Source: Rhizobium halophilum (GTDB taxonomy: Bacteria > Pseudomonadota > Alphaproteobacteria > Rhizobiales > Rhizobiaceae). Taken from it: 64,000 nucleotides of DNA. Position numbers and translations under genes: made by a program. Of the stretch, positions 9,168 through 18,481 are shown piece after piece. Below the pieces are notes generated by a model. The model was not told where the DNA came from. It was given only the letters and a program-made list of their open reading frames with translations, and did not search any database. The DNA lies in contig NZ_JAKJHS010000001.1 in assembly GCF_021648825.1 (NCBI RefSeq), positions 372,001 through 436,000 on the forward strand. Reading direction: 5' to 3'. Every line of letters begins with the position of its first letter. Position 1 is the first letter of the stretch.

Positions 9168-9581
9168 TCAAATCTCCACCAGCGCATCCAGTTCCGGCAG
9201 GAGCACAACGCTCTCCTGCTCGTTGGGATCTGTCCGGGCGATGATCGCCGTGCAGGGGGTGTTGGAGAGATTGGCCGGCAGATGCGGCACGCCGGCGGGG
9301 ATGTAGAAGAGTTCTCCGGCATGGACGACGACGTGGTGCTCCAGCCGGTCGCCGTACCAGGCGTGGGCCGAGCCGGAGAGCATGTAGATTGCCGTCTCGT
9401 GGCTCTGGTGCAGATGCGCCTTGGCGCGCCCGCCCGGCGGAATGGTCAGGAGGTGCATGCAGATGCCTGTCGATCCGACGGTCTCCGCCGCAATGCCTTC
9501 GAAGTAGCTGAGCCCCTGCTTGCCGTCATAGGTGGCGCCGGGCTTCACGATCCGGCAGGTGGGCTTTGGTGATGCGTCCAT
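9168..9581 (-). CDS. cupin-domain protein
   Basis: This is a 137-residue single-domain cupin. The two conserved motifs are visible: PPGGRAKAHLHQSHETAIYMLSG, with metal-binding His residues and a Glu, and HAGELFYIPAGVPHLPAN. Such proteins may be small metalloenzymes (dioxygenases, isomerases) or ligand sensors; the substrate is not known. The ATG at 9581 follows GGGAGGAAG, a strong ribosome-binding site. The frame is open to 9611 but the extra residues are not needed. It is divergent from the ABC importer. Confidence 0.8.
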   Translation of the reverse strand: MDASPKPTCRIVKPGATYDGKQGLSYFEGIAAETVGSTGICMHLLTIPPGGRAKAHLHQSHETAIYMLSGSAHAWYGDRLEHHVVVHAGELFYIPAGVPHLPANLSNTPCTAIIARTDPNEQESVVLLPELDALVEI

Positions 9582-9690
9582 GGACTTCCTCCCTTGACCG
9601 GTGGCCGGCATCGCCTGGCGCCCTTTCGCCCAAGATCATAACACGCGCTCGCATTCTCGCATCCACAGAACTCATGACTGGCCGCATCCC

Positions 9691-10482
9691 ATGAATGCTT
9701 CTGCCTCCTCCGTCGTCTCGGCCAGGAAACTCGGCCTCACCTTCCAGACCAGTGACGGACCGGTGCACGCGCTGTCCGTAGTCGACCTGGAGGTGGAAAA
9801 GGGAGACTTCGTCTCCTTCATCGGCCCCTCCGGCTGTGGCAAGACCACCTTTCTACGGGTCATCGCCGACCTGGAGAAGAATACGGCGGGAGAGATCACC
9901 GTCAATGGGATGACGCCGGAGGAGGCGCGCAAGTCGCGCTGCTACGGCTATGTTTTTCAGGCCCCAGCGCTCTATCCCTGGCGGACGATCGAGAAGAACG
10001 TCGTCCTGCCGCTCGAGATCATGGGCTATTCGAAAACCGAGCAGAAGCAGCGCGTCCAACGCACGCTCGACCTCGTTAACCTGACAGGCTTCGGCAAAAA
10101 ATACCCGTGGCAGCTGTCGGGTGGCATGCAGCAGCGTGCCTCCATCGCCCGCGCGCTCGCCTTCGACGCCGACCTGCTGCTGATGGACGAACCTTTCGGG
10201 GCTCTCGACGAGATCGTCCGCGACCACTTGAACGAACAGCTCCTCAAGCTCTGGGCGGCAACGGAAAAGACCATCTGCTTCGTCACCCACTCGATCCCGG
10301 AGGCGGTCTACCTCTCCACCAAGATCGTCGTCATGTCGCCTCGGCCCGGCCGGGTGACCGACGTGATCCACTCAACCCTACCGCGTGAACGGCCCCTGGA
10401 AATCCGCGAGACGCCGGAATTCCTGGAGATCGCCCATCGCGTGCGGGAGGGACTGAGGGCGGGGCACAGCTATGAGGAGTGA
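9691..10482 (+). CDS. ABC transporter ATP-binding protein (NitT/TauT/pyrimidine type)
   Basis: This is the ATPase of a nutrient importer. Walker A is GPSGCGKTT, the signature is LSGGMQQRASIARAL and Walker B is LLLMDEPFGALDE, as in the SsuB/TauB/ThiZ group. I place the start at ATG 9691; the frame is open upstream to 9601 but the first 30 residues are not family-like. The gene overlaps the next permease by 11 bases, and four genes in a row make a complete importer. Next to preA and hydA the cargo is probably a pyrimidine or hydantoin; this is inferred from context. Confidence 0.9.
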   Translation: MNASASSVVSARKLGLTFQTSDGPVHALSVVDLEVEKGDFVSFIGPSGCGKTTFLRVIADLEKNTAGEITVNGMTPEEARKSRCYGYVFQAPALYPWRTIEKNVVLPLEIMGYSKTEQKQRVQRTLDLVNLTGFGKKYPWQLSGGMQQRASIARALAFDADLLLMDEPFGALDEIVRDHLNEQLLKLWAATEKTICFVTHSIPEAVYLSTKIVVMSPRPGRVTDVIHSTLPRERPLEIRETPEFLEIAHRVREGLRAGHSYEE

Positions 10483-11356
10483 GACATTCGCCTCCCGCAT
10501 CGGCCCCGTTCTGACCATCGTCGCGACCATCATTGTGATCTGGTACGCAGCCGCGGTCTGGATGAACGCGCCTTTCCAGCGCGATCTGGACCGGCGCGGC
10601 GACGTCACCTCCACGACCATGGAATTCATCGCCAAGACGCTGTCGCAGCCAAAGCCGATCGTACCGGCACCGCACCAGGTGGCGCAGAATGTCTTCGAGA
10701 ACACCTTCCTGCGCAAGGTGAGCAGCAATCGCAGCCTCGTCTATCATTCCTGGGTCACGCTCTCCTCAACGCTCGCAGGGTTCGCCTTCGGAACGCTGCT
10801 CGGTGTCCTGATCGCGGTCGGCATCGTGCATGTGAAGGCGCTCGACCGCAGCCTGATGCCGTGGATCATCGCTTCGCAGACAGTGCCGATCCTGGCCATT
10901 GCGCCGATGGTGGTCGTGGTGCTGGCGGCGATCAACGTGACGGGTCTTATCCCGAAGGCGCTGATCTCCACTTACCTGTCCTTCTTCCCGGTGGCCGTCG
11001 GCATGGTGAAGGGCCTGCGCTCACCGGACATCATCCAGCTCGACCTGATGCGCACCTACAATGCCAGCCGGTGGCAAACCTTCTGGAAACTTCGGGTGCC
11101 TGCCTCCATGCCCTTCCTCTTCACCTCCATGAAAGTCGCGGTCGCAGCGAGCCTCGTCGGAGCGATCGTGGCAGAACTACCCACCGGCGCCGCTGCCGGC
11201 ATCGGATCGAAGCTGCTTGCCGGTTCCTATTACAGTCAGACGATCGACATGTGGGCCGCCCTGATCGCGGGGTCCCTGCTGGCCGTCATACTGGTCACGA
11301 TCGTCGGAATCGGCGCCCGGTTGATCGACCGGAGAATGGGAGTGAGGCCGGCATGA
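10472..11356 (+). CDS. ABC transporter permease (BPD_transp_1), first of two
   Basis: This 294-residue inner-membrane permease has about six helices and the EAA-type loop that contacts the ATPase (DLMRTYNASRWQTFWKLRVPASMPFLF). It begins inside the end of the ATPase gene and its stop overlaps the start of the second permease (ATGA), so the genes are translationally coupled. It belongs to the SsuC/TauC-like family. An unusually long periplasmic stretch (about residues 30-75) follows the first helix. Confidence 0.9.
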   Translation: MRSETFASRIGPVLTIVATIIVIWYAAAVWMNAPFQRDLDRRGDVTSTTMEFIAKTLSQPKPIVPAPHQVAQNVFENTFLRKVSSNRSLVYHSWVTLSSTLAGFAFGTLLGVLIAVGIVHVKALDRSLMPWIIASQTVPILAIAPMVVVVLAAINVTGLIPKALISTYLSFFPVAVGMVKGLRSPDIIQLDLMRTYNASRWQTFWKLRVPASMPFLFTSMKVAVAASLVGAIVAELPTGAAAGIGSKLLAGSYYSQTIDMWAALIAGSLLAVILVTIVGIGARLIDRRMGVRPA

Positions 11357-12480
11357 CCTACCTCCTCCGCTCCTGGCAGGGCAGCATTGCCCTTCTTCTC
11401 TGTCTTCTCGCACTTGTCAGATTGCCTTTGCTCGCGACGGATGCATCGACACCCTTCGCTGCCGCAGGGACCGCTGGCGTCCTGCTGTTGATCGCGGTTG
11501 GCGCCCTCGCCTGCTTCATGCGTATCAGCCGGGCGGCAAGGGCATTGATCCTGTTCGTCACGGCACATACCGCTGCCTGGCTGCTGATCGGCGGCATGTC
11601 AGGAAACGAGGGCAATGCAAGCCTGTCCTACTTCCTGCTGATCGCGGCAAGCTGGCTCCTCGGCTGGCGGTGCATTTCGGAACTGGCGGAAATCCGGCCG
11701 TCTAGCCGGCAGACCATGATGGCACTGCGGCTGCTGATCCCGGCGATCTTCGGCGCCTGGGTCCTCATCCTGTGGGAAGCCATCACCCGCGGTGCCGGCG
11801 TTCCCTTCATTCTGCTACCTCCACCGTCGGCGATCTGGGACCGGATCGTCAGCTCCGTGCCGATCCTCGCGGCGGACGTGCGACAGACCGTCTTCAAGGC
11901 CGTGCTGTTCGGCTACGTGGTTGGATGCGCCGCCGGCTTCGCGGTCGCAATCCTCGCCGACCGGATCTCCTTCCTGCGGCGTGGCCTGCTGCCGATTGGC
12001 AACCTCATGTCGGCGCTTCCCATTATCGGCGTGGCACCGATCATGGTCATGTGGTTCGGTTTCGACTGGCAGTCGAAGGCCGCCGTCGTGATTGTCATGA
12101 CCTTCTTCCCCATGCTGGTGAATACCGTCGCCGGATTATCGGCTTCCGGGTCCATGGAGCGCGACCTCATGCGCTCCTATGCCTCCGGCTACTGGCAGAC
12201 GCTCGTCAAGCTGCGCCTGCCCGCCGCCATGCTCTTCATCTTCAACGCGCTCAAGATCAACTCCACCCTGGCGCTGATCGGCGCGATCGTGGCGGAGTTC
12301 TTCGGCACGCCGATCGTCGGCATGGGCTTTCGCATCTCGACCGAGATCGGCCGCATGAACGTCGACATGGTCTGGGCGGAGATCGCCGTTGCGGCGCTTA
12401 TCGGATCGGTCTTTTATGGCGTCGTGGCGCTCGTCGAACTGGCGACGACGTTCTGGCATCCGTCTAACCGTGGTGGCTAG
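11353..12480 (+). CDS. ABC transporter permease, second, with extra N-terminal helices
   Basis: This 375-residue partner permease has the conserved loop SMERDLMRSYASGYWQTLVKLRLPAAMLF. The first 120 or so residues contain about four additional hydrophobic segments (SIALLLCLLALVRL, AGVLLLIAVGALACFM, ALILFVTAHTAAWLLIG, FLLIAASWLLGW) before the typical permease core of about 250 residues. The start at 11353 is fixed by the ATGA overlap. The longer open frame beginning at 10861 is out of frame with the first permease and its early part is not coding. Confidence 0.9.
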   Translation: MTYLLRSWQGSIALLLCLLALVRLPLLATDASTPFAAAGTAGVLLLIAVGALACFMRISRAARALILFVTAHTAAWLLIGGMSGNEGNASLSYFLLIAASWLLGWRCISELAEIRPSSRQTMMALRLLIPAIFGAWVLILWEAITRGAGVPFILLPPPSAIWDRIVSSVPILAADVRQTVFKAVLFGYVVGCAAGFAVAILADRISFLRRGLLPIGNLMSALPIIGVAPIMVMWFGFDWQSKAAVVIVMTFFPMLVNTVAGLSASGSMERDLMRSYASGYWQTLVKLRLPAAMLFIFNALKINSTLALIGAIVAEFFGTPIVGMGFRISTEIGRMNVDMVWAEIAVAALIGSVFYGVVALVELATTFWHPSNRGG

Positions 12481-12483
12481 ACG
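12461..12483 (+). other. hairpin between permease and binding-protein genes
   Basis: CGTCTAACC and GGCTAGACG can pair (one mismatch) around a five-base loop. The element covers the permease stop codon and lies about 60 bases before the binding-protein gene. Such hairpins often adjust the ratio of binding protein to membrane subunits. There is no T-run, so it is not an obvious terminator. Confidence 0.3.
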
Positions 12484-12541
12484 TTTCTGCCTTCCGCAAC
12501 GATGCAGGGCGGTAGAACCTCAGAGGGAAAGGATAAGAACA

Positions 12542-13513
12542 ATGAGAAATATCCTTATGACATTGATGGCGGGCGCAATATCGCTTGCGGCAGCGCAGGC
12601 GGCCATGGCCGCCGACATTACCCTGCAGCTGAAATGGGTCGCCCAGTCGCAGTTCGCCGGCTATTACGTGGCGCAGGAGAAGGGCTTCTATGAAGACGAA
12701 GGCCTCGACGTTGAGATCAAGGCCGGCGGTCCGGACATTGCGCCGGAACAGGTGATCGCCGGCGGCGGCGCCGACGTGATCGTCGCCTGGATGGGCGGCG
12801 CGCTCGTCGCCCGCGAGAAGGGCGTTCCGCTCGTCAACATCGCCCAGCCGTTCCAGAAATCGGGCCTGCAGCTCATCTGCCCGAAAGACGGGCCGATTCA
12901 GACGGAGGCGGATTTCAAGGGCCACACCCTTGGCGTCTGGTTCTTCGGCAACGAATACCCCTTCTTCGCCTGGATGAACAAACTTGGCTTATCCACCGAA
13001 GGCGGAGCGGATGGCGTGAACGTCCTGAAGCAGAGTTTCGACGTCCAGCCGCTCGTCCAGAAGCAGGCGGACTGCATCTCGGTCATGACCTACAACGAAT
13101 ACTGGCAGGCGATCGATGCCGGCTTCAAGCCGGAGGACCTGGTGGTCTTCAACTATACCGAAATGGGTAACGATCTACTGGAAGACGGCCTCTACGTTCT
13201 GGAGGACAAGCTTGCCGATCCCGAATTCAAGGAGAACATGGTGAAATTCGTCCGCGCCTCCATGAAGGGCTGGAAATATGCCATGGAAAACCCTGATGAA
13301 GCCGCGGAGATCGTCATGGACAATGGCGGCCAGGACGAAAACCACCAGAAGCGGATGATGGACGAGGTCGCCAAGCTGATCGGCGATGCGACGGGCAAGC
13401 TGGATCCGGCCGTCTACGAGCGGACGGCCAAGGCACTGCTCGACCAGAACATCATCACCAAGGAGCCGGAAGGCGCCTATACGACCGAGATCACCGACGC
13501 CGCCATGCAATAG
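12542..13513 (+). CDS. ABC transporter substrate-binding protein, NMT1/THI5-like
   Basis: This is the periplasmic binding protein of the importer encoded just upstream. It has a signal peptide (ISLAAAQAAMAADI) and the NMT1/THI5 fold signature LQLKWVAQSQFAGYYVAQEKGFYEDEGLDV, also present in ThiY, which binds pyrimidine precursors. The length is 323 residues. The ATG at 12542 follows AGGGAAAGGAT; the longer frame from 12389 overlaps the permease and is not coding. Related proteins occur next to hydantoin and pyrimidine catabolic genes, which supports a pyrimidine-like ligand, but the specificity is inferred. Confidence 0.88.
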   Translation: MRNILMTLMAGAISLAAAQAAMAADITLQLKWVAQSQFAGYYVAQEKGFYEDEGLDVEIKAGGPDIAPEQVIAGGGADVIVAWMGGALVAREKGVPLVNIAQPFQKSGLQLICPKDGPIQTEADFKGHTLGVWFFGNEYPFFAWMNKLGLSTEGGADGVNVLKQSFDVQPLVQKQADCISVMTYNEYWQAIDAGFKPEDLVVFNYTEMGNDLLEDGLYVLEDKLADPEFKENMVKFVRASMKGWKYAMENPDEAAEIVMDNGGQDENHQKRMMDEVAKLIGDATGKLDPAVYERTAKALLDQNIITKEPEGAYTTEITDAAMQ

Positions 13514-13541
13514 TGACTCAAGTATACTGTAATATGCAAAG

Positions 13542-13569
13542 AAATGCGCGGCTTAGCAGCCGCGCATTT
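13542..13569 (+). terminator. intrinsic terminator after the ABC importer operon
   Basis: A perfect 12-bp stem, AAATGCGCGGCT with AGCCGCGCATTT, surrounds the loop TAGC, starting 28 bases after the binding-protein stop. The end is T-rich. The rest of the 275-base gap to the efflux genes shows no clear feature. Confidence 0.8.
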
Positions 13570-13788
13570 ACGTAATACATAACGAAAACTCGTATCTCCC
13601 ATAACCGCTGCCGATTGATTTGTGCGGCCTGGGCACGTAAAAAGGGTCCAACGGATGAAACGCCGGAAGCTGATCTTGTAACCGTGCTGATTGGCTCCCA
13701 AGTGAACATCATGTAGGCCTAGAGGGTCCGGGATCCCGAACAACAGGAACCTGACACCGCTCATCACTTCTTCTGGAATCGATCTCGC

Positions 13789-14976
13789 ATGCTTCGCAAG
13801 CACGTTAATCTTGCCGGTTTCATCCCGGCTGCCCTTCTCGCCCTTGCTGTTCCTGTGCTTGCGCAGGACGAGGGGAAGGCCGCGCGCGAACCGACGCTGC
13901 CCTCGATCATCGTGACGGAGGCGGTCGAGAGGCCGCTGATCGATCGCGTTCTAGCGACCGGCACCATTCGCCCGGTCCAGGAGATCTACGTGCAGCCGCT
14001 GGTCGACGGACTTTCTATTCGGGAACTGAAGGTAGAGGTTGGCCACCGCGTCGAGGCAGACCAGGTCCTGGCGACGCTGAATGATGATACGCTGATCCTG
14101 CAGAAGAGCCAGTTGCAGGCAAACAAGGCGAAGGCGGAAGCCGGGCTTGCGCAGTACGAGGCGCAGGTGATCGAGGCGCAGGCCAACCTCGACGACGCGG
14201 TCCGCCAGCGGGACAGGGCAACACGCCTCCAGGGCTCCGGGACCAGCACCGCTGCCCAGGTGGAGCAGGCCACCGCTGCGGCGGAAGTGGCGCAGGCGCG
14301 GCTCCAGGCAGCAAAGCAGGCGGTTGCCGTTGGCCAGGCGGACATCGAGGTCGTTGAAAGTCAGATCGCCGAGATCGATCTGAGGCTGGCACGGACGGAC
14401 GTGAAGACCCCGGTCGCAGGTATTGTCTCGGCCCGCAATGCCAAGGTTGGCGCCATAGCCAGCGGTGCGGGCGAACCCTTGTTCACCGTCATAGAAGATG
14501 GCGCACTGGAGCTTGTTGCGGATCTTTCCGAGACGAGCATCCGGAAGGTGGAGCCAGGTCAAAAGGCACAGATGACGATCGCAGGCGGTGCAGATACTGT
14601 CGAAGGCGAAGTCCGGCTGGTTTCCCCTACTGTCGATGCGGTCAGCCGGCTTGGCTATGTCCGCATCGCGATCGACGAAAAGAGCGGCGCACGCGCCGGC
14701 ATGTATGCGAGCGCCGAGATCATCGTTGATCAGAAGACCGCCCTCGCCTTGCCGCTTTCGGCCGTTACCTCTGGCCGCGACGGCTCTTTCACGCGCAAGG
14801 TGGAAGACAACGTCGTCCGGCAGGTGGAAATCGAGACCGGCATCCAGGATGGCGGCTTCGTCGAAGTTGCCGGCGGCCTGACGGCCGGTGATCTGGTTGT
14901 CGAAAAGGCTGGCGCTTTCGTGCGTGACGGCGATCGGATTGCTCCGGTGACCGCACAACCGGCTGCTTCGAACTGA
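13789..14976 (+). CDS. RND efflux periplasmic adaptor (membrane fusion protein)
   Basis: This 395-residue adaptor links an inner-membrane RND pump to an outer-membrane channel. It has a signal peptide (AALLALAVPVLAQ), the split lipoyl half-motifs (VDGLSIRELKVEVGHRVEADQVLATL and VKTPVAGIVSARNAKVG), a long coiled-coil hairpin between them (about residues 100-200, rich in Ala, Gln and Glu), and a beta-barrel domain. The pump gene follows after 13 bases. No outer-membrane channel gene or dedicated regulator is next to the pair. The substrate is unknown. Confidence 0.93.
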   Translation: MLRKHVNLAGFIPAALLALAVPVLAQDEGKAAREPTLPSIIVTEAVERPLIDRVLATGTIRPVQEIYVQPLVDGLSIRELKVEVGHRVEADQVLATLNDDTLILQKSQLQANKAKAEAGLAQYEAQVIEAQANLDDAVRQRDRATRLQGSGTSTAAQVEQATAAAEVAQARLQAAKQAVAVGQADIEVVESQIAEIDLRLARTDVKTPVAGIVSARNAKVGAIASGAGEPLFTVIEDGALELVADLSETSIRKVEPGQKAQMTIAGGADTVEGEVRLVSPTVDAVSRLGYVRIAIDEKSGARAGMYASAEIIVDQKTALALPLSAVTSGRDGSFTRKVEDNVVRQVEIETGIQDGGFVEVAGGLTAGDLVVEKAGAFVRDGDRIAPVTAQPAASN

Positions 14977-14989
14977 GCGAGGACGCAAG

Positions 14990-17900
14990 ATGAACTTCTC
15001 CGCCTGGTCGATCCGCAATCCGATCGCGCCGCTGCTCGGCTTTGCGCTGCTGCTCTTCATGGGGCTGCAGTCCTTCTATTCCCTGCCAATCACCCGTTTC
15101 CCGAACATCGACGTGCCGGTGGTCTCGATCACCGTCGTCCAAAGCGGCGCCTCGCCTGCCGAACTGGAAATGCAGGTGACCAAGGAGGTCGAGGACGCTG
15201 TCGCCTCCATCAGCGGCGTGGACGAGATCACCTCGACGGTGACAGACGGGCAGTCGCAGACGGTCGTGCTGTTTCGCATTGAAAAGCCGACGGACGAGGC
15301 AGTCCAGGATACCAAGGATGCGATCGACCGTATCCGCAGCGACCTTCCGGCAAGTGCAGAAGAGCCTATCGTCTCGAAGATCGATGTCGAGGGGCAGGCG
15401 ATCCAGACGTTTGCGGTGTCCTCTCCGAACATGACGCTGGAAGAGCTGTCATGGTTCGTCGACGACGTAATCAAGCGCGAATTGCAGGGACAGCCCGGCA
15501 TCGGCCGTATCGATCGCTATGGTGGCGCCGATCGTGAGATCCGCGTCGCACTCAATCCTGATAAGCTCGACGCCTACGGCATCACTGCCGTCGACGTGAA
15601 CAACCAGCTTCGCGGTACCAACGTCGATCTGGGGTCGGGACGCGGTCAGGTCGCCGGCAACGAACAGACCATCCGTACGCTTGGAGACGCTCGCACCGTC
15701 ACGCAGCTAGCCGACACCACCATCGCCCTCACCGGCGGCCGCTTCGTCAAGCTGTCGGAGCTCGGCACGATCTCCGATACCTACGAGGAACAGAGGTCCT
15801 TCTCTCGGTTCAATGGCGTTCCCTCGGTCACCTTCGCGGTCTTCCGCGCCAAGGGCGCGAGCGAGGTCTCGGTTGCAGAAACCGTTGAAGAAAGCCTGAC
15901 CGGTGTCCGCGCCGCCCATCCCGACGTCAATATCGAAATGGTGGATGACTCCGTCTACTTCACCTATGGTAACTATGAGGCGGCGCTGCACACATTGATG
16001 GAGGGTGCGCTGCTGGCGGTTATCGTCGTGATGCTGTTCCTGAAGAACTGGCGCGCGACCTTGATTGCCGCGGTTGCATTGCCGCTTTCGGCGATCCCGA
16101 CCTTCTGGGTCATGGATCTTCTCGGGTTCTCACTGAACCTCGTGAGCTTCCTGGCTCTGACGCTCGCAACGGGTATTCTTGTCGATGACGCTATCGTCGA
16201 GATTGAGAATATCGCCCGTCACATCAAGATGGGCAAAACACCTTACCGGGCAGCACTGGAGGCCGCAGACGAAATCGGTCTTGCCGTCATTGCAACCAGC
16301 TTCACCATCATTGCCGTCTTCGTGCCGGTCTCCTTCATGCCGGGCATTCCGGGACAGTACTTTATCCAGTTCGGCCTGACCGTTGCGTTTTCGGTATTCT
16401 TCTCATTGATGGTCGCGCGTCTCATCACGCCATTGATGGCCGCCTACTGGATGCGTGCCGAAGACGCGATCGACGATCACCACGACAATGACGGCCGCCT
16501 GATGAAGGCCTATACCCGTCTCGTCACCGGCACCACCAGCAAGTGGTACATGCGCTATGCGACGCTGCTGGGCGCGATCGCCTTCCTCATCGGTTCGCTT
16601 GCGCTTCTGGCCCAGGTCCCCGGCAGCTTCCTGCCGCCGGAAGATTCATCCCGCATCGTGCTGTCGGTCGAATTGCCGCCAAATGCGACATTGGACGAGA
16701 CGGCAGCAACGACGGATCAGATTTACGCCGCCGTGCGCGACCTGGAAGGCGTCGAAAGCGTCTTCGTTCTTGGCGGCGCCTCACCGAAGGGCGACCTCGA
16801 ACTGCGCCGCGCCACCGTCCGCGTCATCCTCGAAAACATCGACCATTCGCTCTTCAAGACGCTCGTCAACAAGGGGCTCGGCTCGATCCCAGTGCTCGGC
16901 GACCTGATCCCCAAAGTACCCGACCCCGGGCGTACGCGTCCACAATGGGAGGTGGAACGCGAACTTTTTGAGAAGGTTCGGAGCATTCCCGACGTACGAA
17001 TCTCCAAACTAAACGACCGCGGCGAGCGCGAACTCAGCTTCAACTTCCTTGCGTCCAGCGAAGAGGATCTGAACCTCGCCGTCAGCCGCCTGGAGTCGAA
17101 CCTTCGTACGTCTCCCATCCTCGCGAACGTGAGTTCGGAGGGTGCCTTGCCCCGACCGGAACTGCAGATCCGCCCGCGCAAGGACGAGATGGCCCGCCTC
17201 GGCATCACGCCGCAGCAGATCTCCGAAACGGTTCGCGTCGCGACCATTGGCGACATCGACGCTCAGCTGCCGAAGATGTCGATTGACGACCGGCAGATCC
17301 CTATCCGGGCACAGGCGTCGCTGGATCTGCGGCGCGATCTGGCGGCCATCCAGGCGATGAAGATCAAGACCGCGAGCGGCGATACCGTGCCGCTCTACAG
17401 CGTCGCGGACGTGGATTATTCGGAGGGACCGAGCTCCATCAAGCGCTACGACCGTAGCCGCGTCGTCTCGATCGGCTCCGACGTGCCGTTCGGCACGGCG
17501 CTCGACACCTCAACGGAAGAGTTCAAGCGTATCGTCAGCGAGACCGAACTGCCGCCCACCGTGCGGCTTGCAGAAAGCGGCGACGCCAAGGTCCAGGCGG
17601 AAATGGTCCAGGGCTTCGGCAATGCCATGCTGCTCGGCCTGCTGCTGGTACTGGTGGTGTTGATCCTGCTGTTCAAGGACGTGATCCAGCCGTTCACCAT
17701 CCTGTTCTCGCTGCCACTCGCCATCGGGGGCGTCGCGATTGGCCTGATCGTAACGCAGAACTCGCTTTCCATGCCGGTCCTGATCGGCATTCTGATGCTG
17801 ATGGGTATCGTGACGAAGAACGCCATCCTGCTGGTCGATTTTGCCATCGAGATGCGCCGTCATGGCATGGAGCGGGTTCATGCCATGGTGGAAGCCGGCC

Positions 17901-18322
17901 GCAAGCGTGCCCGGCCGATCATCATGACGTCCATCGCCATGTCTGCCGGCATGCTGCCCTCGGCACTCGGCGTCGGCGAAGGCGGCTCGTTCCGCGCGCC
18001 GATGGCGATCGCCGTGATTGGTGGCATCATCGTCTCGACCGTTCTGTCGCTGGTGGTCGTGCCGGCCTTCTTCCTGATCATGGACGATCTGTCCCAGCTT
18101 CTCGGCCGCATCTTCGGCCGTTTCTTCGGCAGCAAGGAAGAGGAAGCGGAGACGCTTTCTTCCGAACAGCTCACGCGGCATGCCAAGGAGACCTCCCGGT
18201 CGATCGACACGCTGGAGGAGCGGATCACCTCGATCGAAAAGAAGAACGGCGCGGGCGAAGAGCGCGACAAGGGAGAGCAGGGGTCGAACGTGCTGCGGCT
18301 CACCCCTTGGGCGGCAGAGTAG
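14990..18322 (+). CDS. RND efflux pump inner-membrane transporter (AcrB/HAE1 family)
   Basis: This 1110-residue proton-driven exporter has the two-fold RND layout: twelve membrane helices and two large periplasmic loops. The proton-relay aspartates are in TM4 (GILVDDAIVEIEN), and TM10 carries GIVTKNAILLVDFAIEMRRHG. The C-terminus has an extra charged tail of about 70 residues (EERITSIEKKNGAGEERDKGE) that may be coiled coil. It works with the adaptor encoded immediately upstream. Drugs, dyes or plant-derived compounds are plausible cargo, but nothing here defines it. Confidence 0.95.
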   Translation: MNFSAWSIRNPIAPLLGFALLLFMGLQSFYSLPITRFPNIDVPVVSITVVQSGASPAELEMQVTKEVEDAVASISGVDEITSTVTDGQSQTVVLFRIEKPTDEAVQDTKDAIDRIRSDLPASAEEPIVSKIDVEGQAIQTFAVSSPNMTLEELSWFVDDVIKRELQGQPGIGRIDRYGGADREIRVALNPDKLDAYGITAVDVNNQLRGTNVDLGSGRGQVAGNEQTIRTLGDARTVTQLADTTIALTGGRFVKLSELGTISDTYEEQRSFSRFNGVPSVTFAVFRAKGASEVSVAETVEESLTGVRAAHPDVNIEMVDDSVYFTYGNYEAALHTLMEGALLAVIVVMLFLKNWRATLIAAVALPLSAIPTFWVMDLLGFSLNLVSFLALTLATGILVDDAIVEIENIARHIKMGKTPYRAALEAADEIGLAVIATSFTIIAVFVPVSFMPGIPGQYFIQFGLTVAFSVFFSLMVARLITPLMAAYWMRAEDAIDDHHDNDGRLMKAYTRLVTGTTSKWYMRYATLLGAIAFLIGSLALLAQVPGSFLPPEDSSRIVLSVELPPNATLDETAATTDQIYAAVRDLEGVESVFVLGGASPKGDLELRRATVRVILENIDHSLFKTLVNKGLGSIPVLGDLIPKVPDPGRTRPQWEVERELFEKVRSIPDVRISKLNDRGERELSFNFLASSEEDLNLAVSRLESNLRTSPILANVSSEGALPRPELQIRPRKDEMARLGITPQQISETVRVATIGDIDAQLPKMSIDDRQIPIRAQASLDLRRDLAAIQAMKIKTASGDTVPLYSVADVDYSEGPSSIKRYDRSRVVSIGSDVPFGTALDTSTEEFKRIVSETELPPTVRLAESGDAKVQAEMVQGFGNAMLLGLLLVLVVLILLFKDVIQPFTILFSLPLAIGGVAIGLIVTQNSLSMPVLIGILMLMGIVTKNAILLVDFAIEMRRHGMERVHAMVEAGRKRARPIIMTSIAMSAGMLPSALGVGEGGSFRAPMAIAVIGGIIVSTVLSLVVVPAFFLIMDDLSQLLGRIFGRFFGSKEEEAETLSSEQLTRHAKETSRSIDTLEERITSIEKKNGAGEERDKGEQGSNVLRLTPWAAE

Positions 18323-18356
18323 CGGTTTCGCGACTCAAGCGATCAGAAACATGTTC

Positions 18357-18383
18357 AAGGCCGGGTGAAAGCCCGGCCTTTTG
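18357..18383 (+). terminator. intrinsic terminator after the RND genes
   Basis: AAGGCCGGG and CCCGGCCTT form a 9-bp stem around a six-base loop, followed by TT, 35 bases downstream of the pump stop codon. Confidence 0.75.
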
Positions 18384-18401
18384 CGTTGCACGTCGGCGCA
18401 A

Positions 18402-18415
18402 TTGATCGATGTCAA
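18402..18415. promoter_or_regulatory. FNR/FixK-type anaerobox
   Basis: TTGAT-CGAT-GTCAA matches the FNR/FixK consensus TTGAT-N4-ATCAA at nine of ten positions. It lies about 67 bases before the ATG of the Crp/Fnr-family gene, a position suited to autoregulation or control by another oxygen-responsive regulator. Confidence 0.5.
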
Positions 18416-18481
18416 AAGGCTCTGTCGCCGCGGCTGTTACATTCCCGTCATGACCGGTCTCTGAAACAGCCGGATGCGCCA

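Noticed and set aside
13477..13803. 108-codon minus-strand frame in the gap before the RND genes
   Set aside because: It overlaps a perfect terminator hairpin and both flanking genes, and its translation shows no family pattern.
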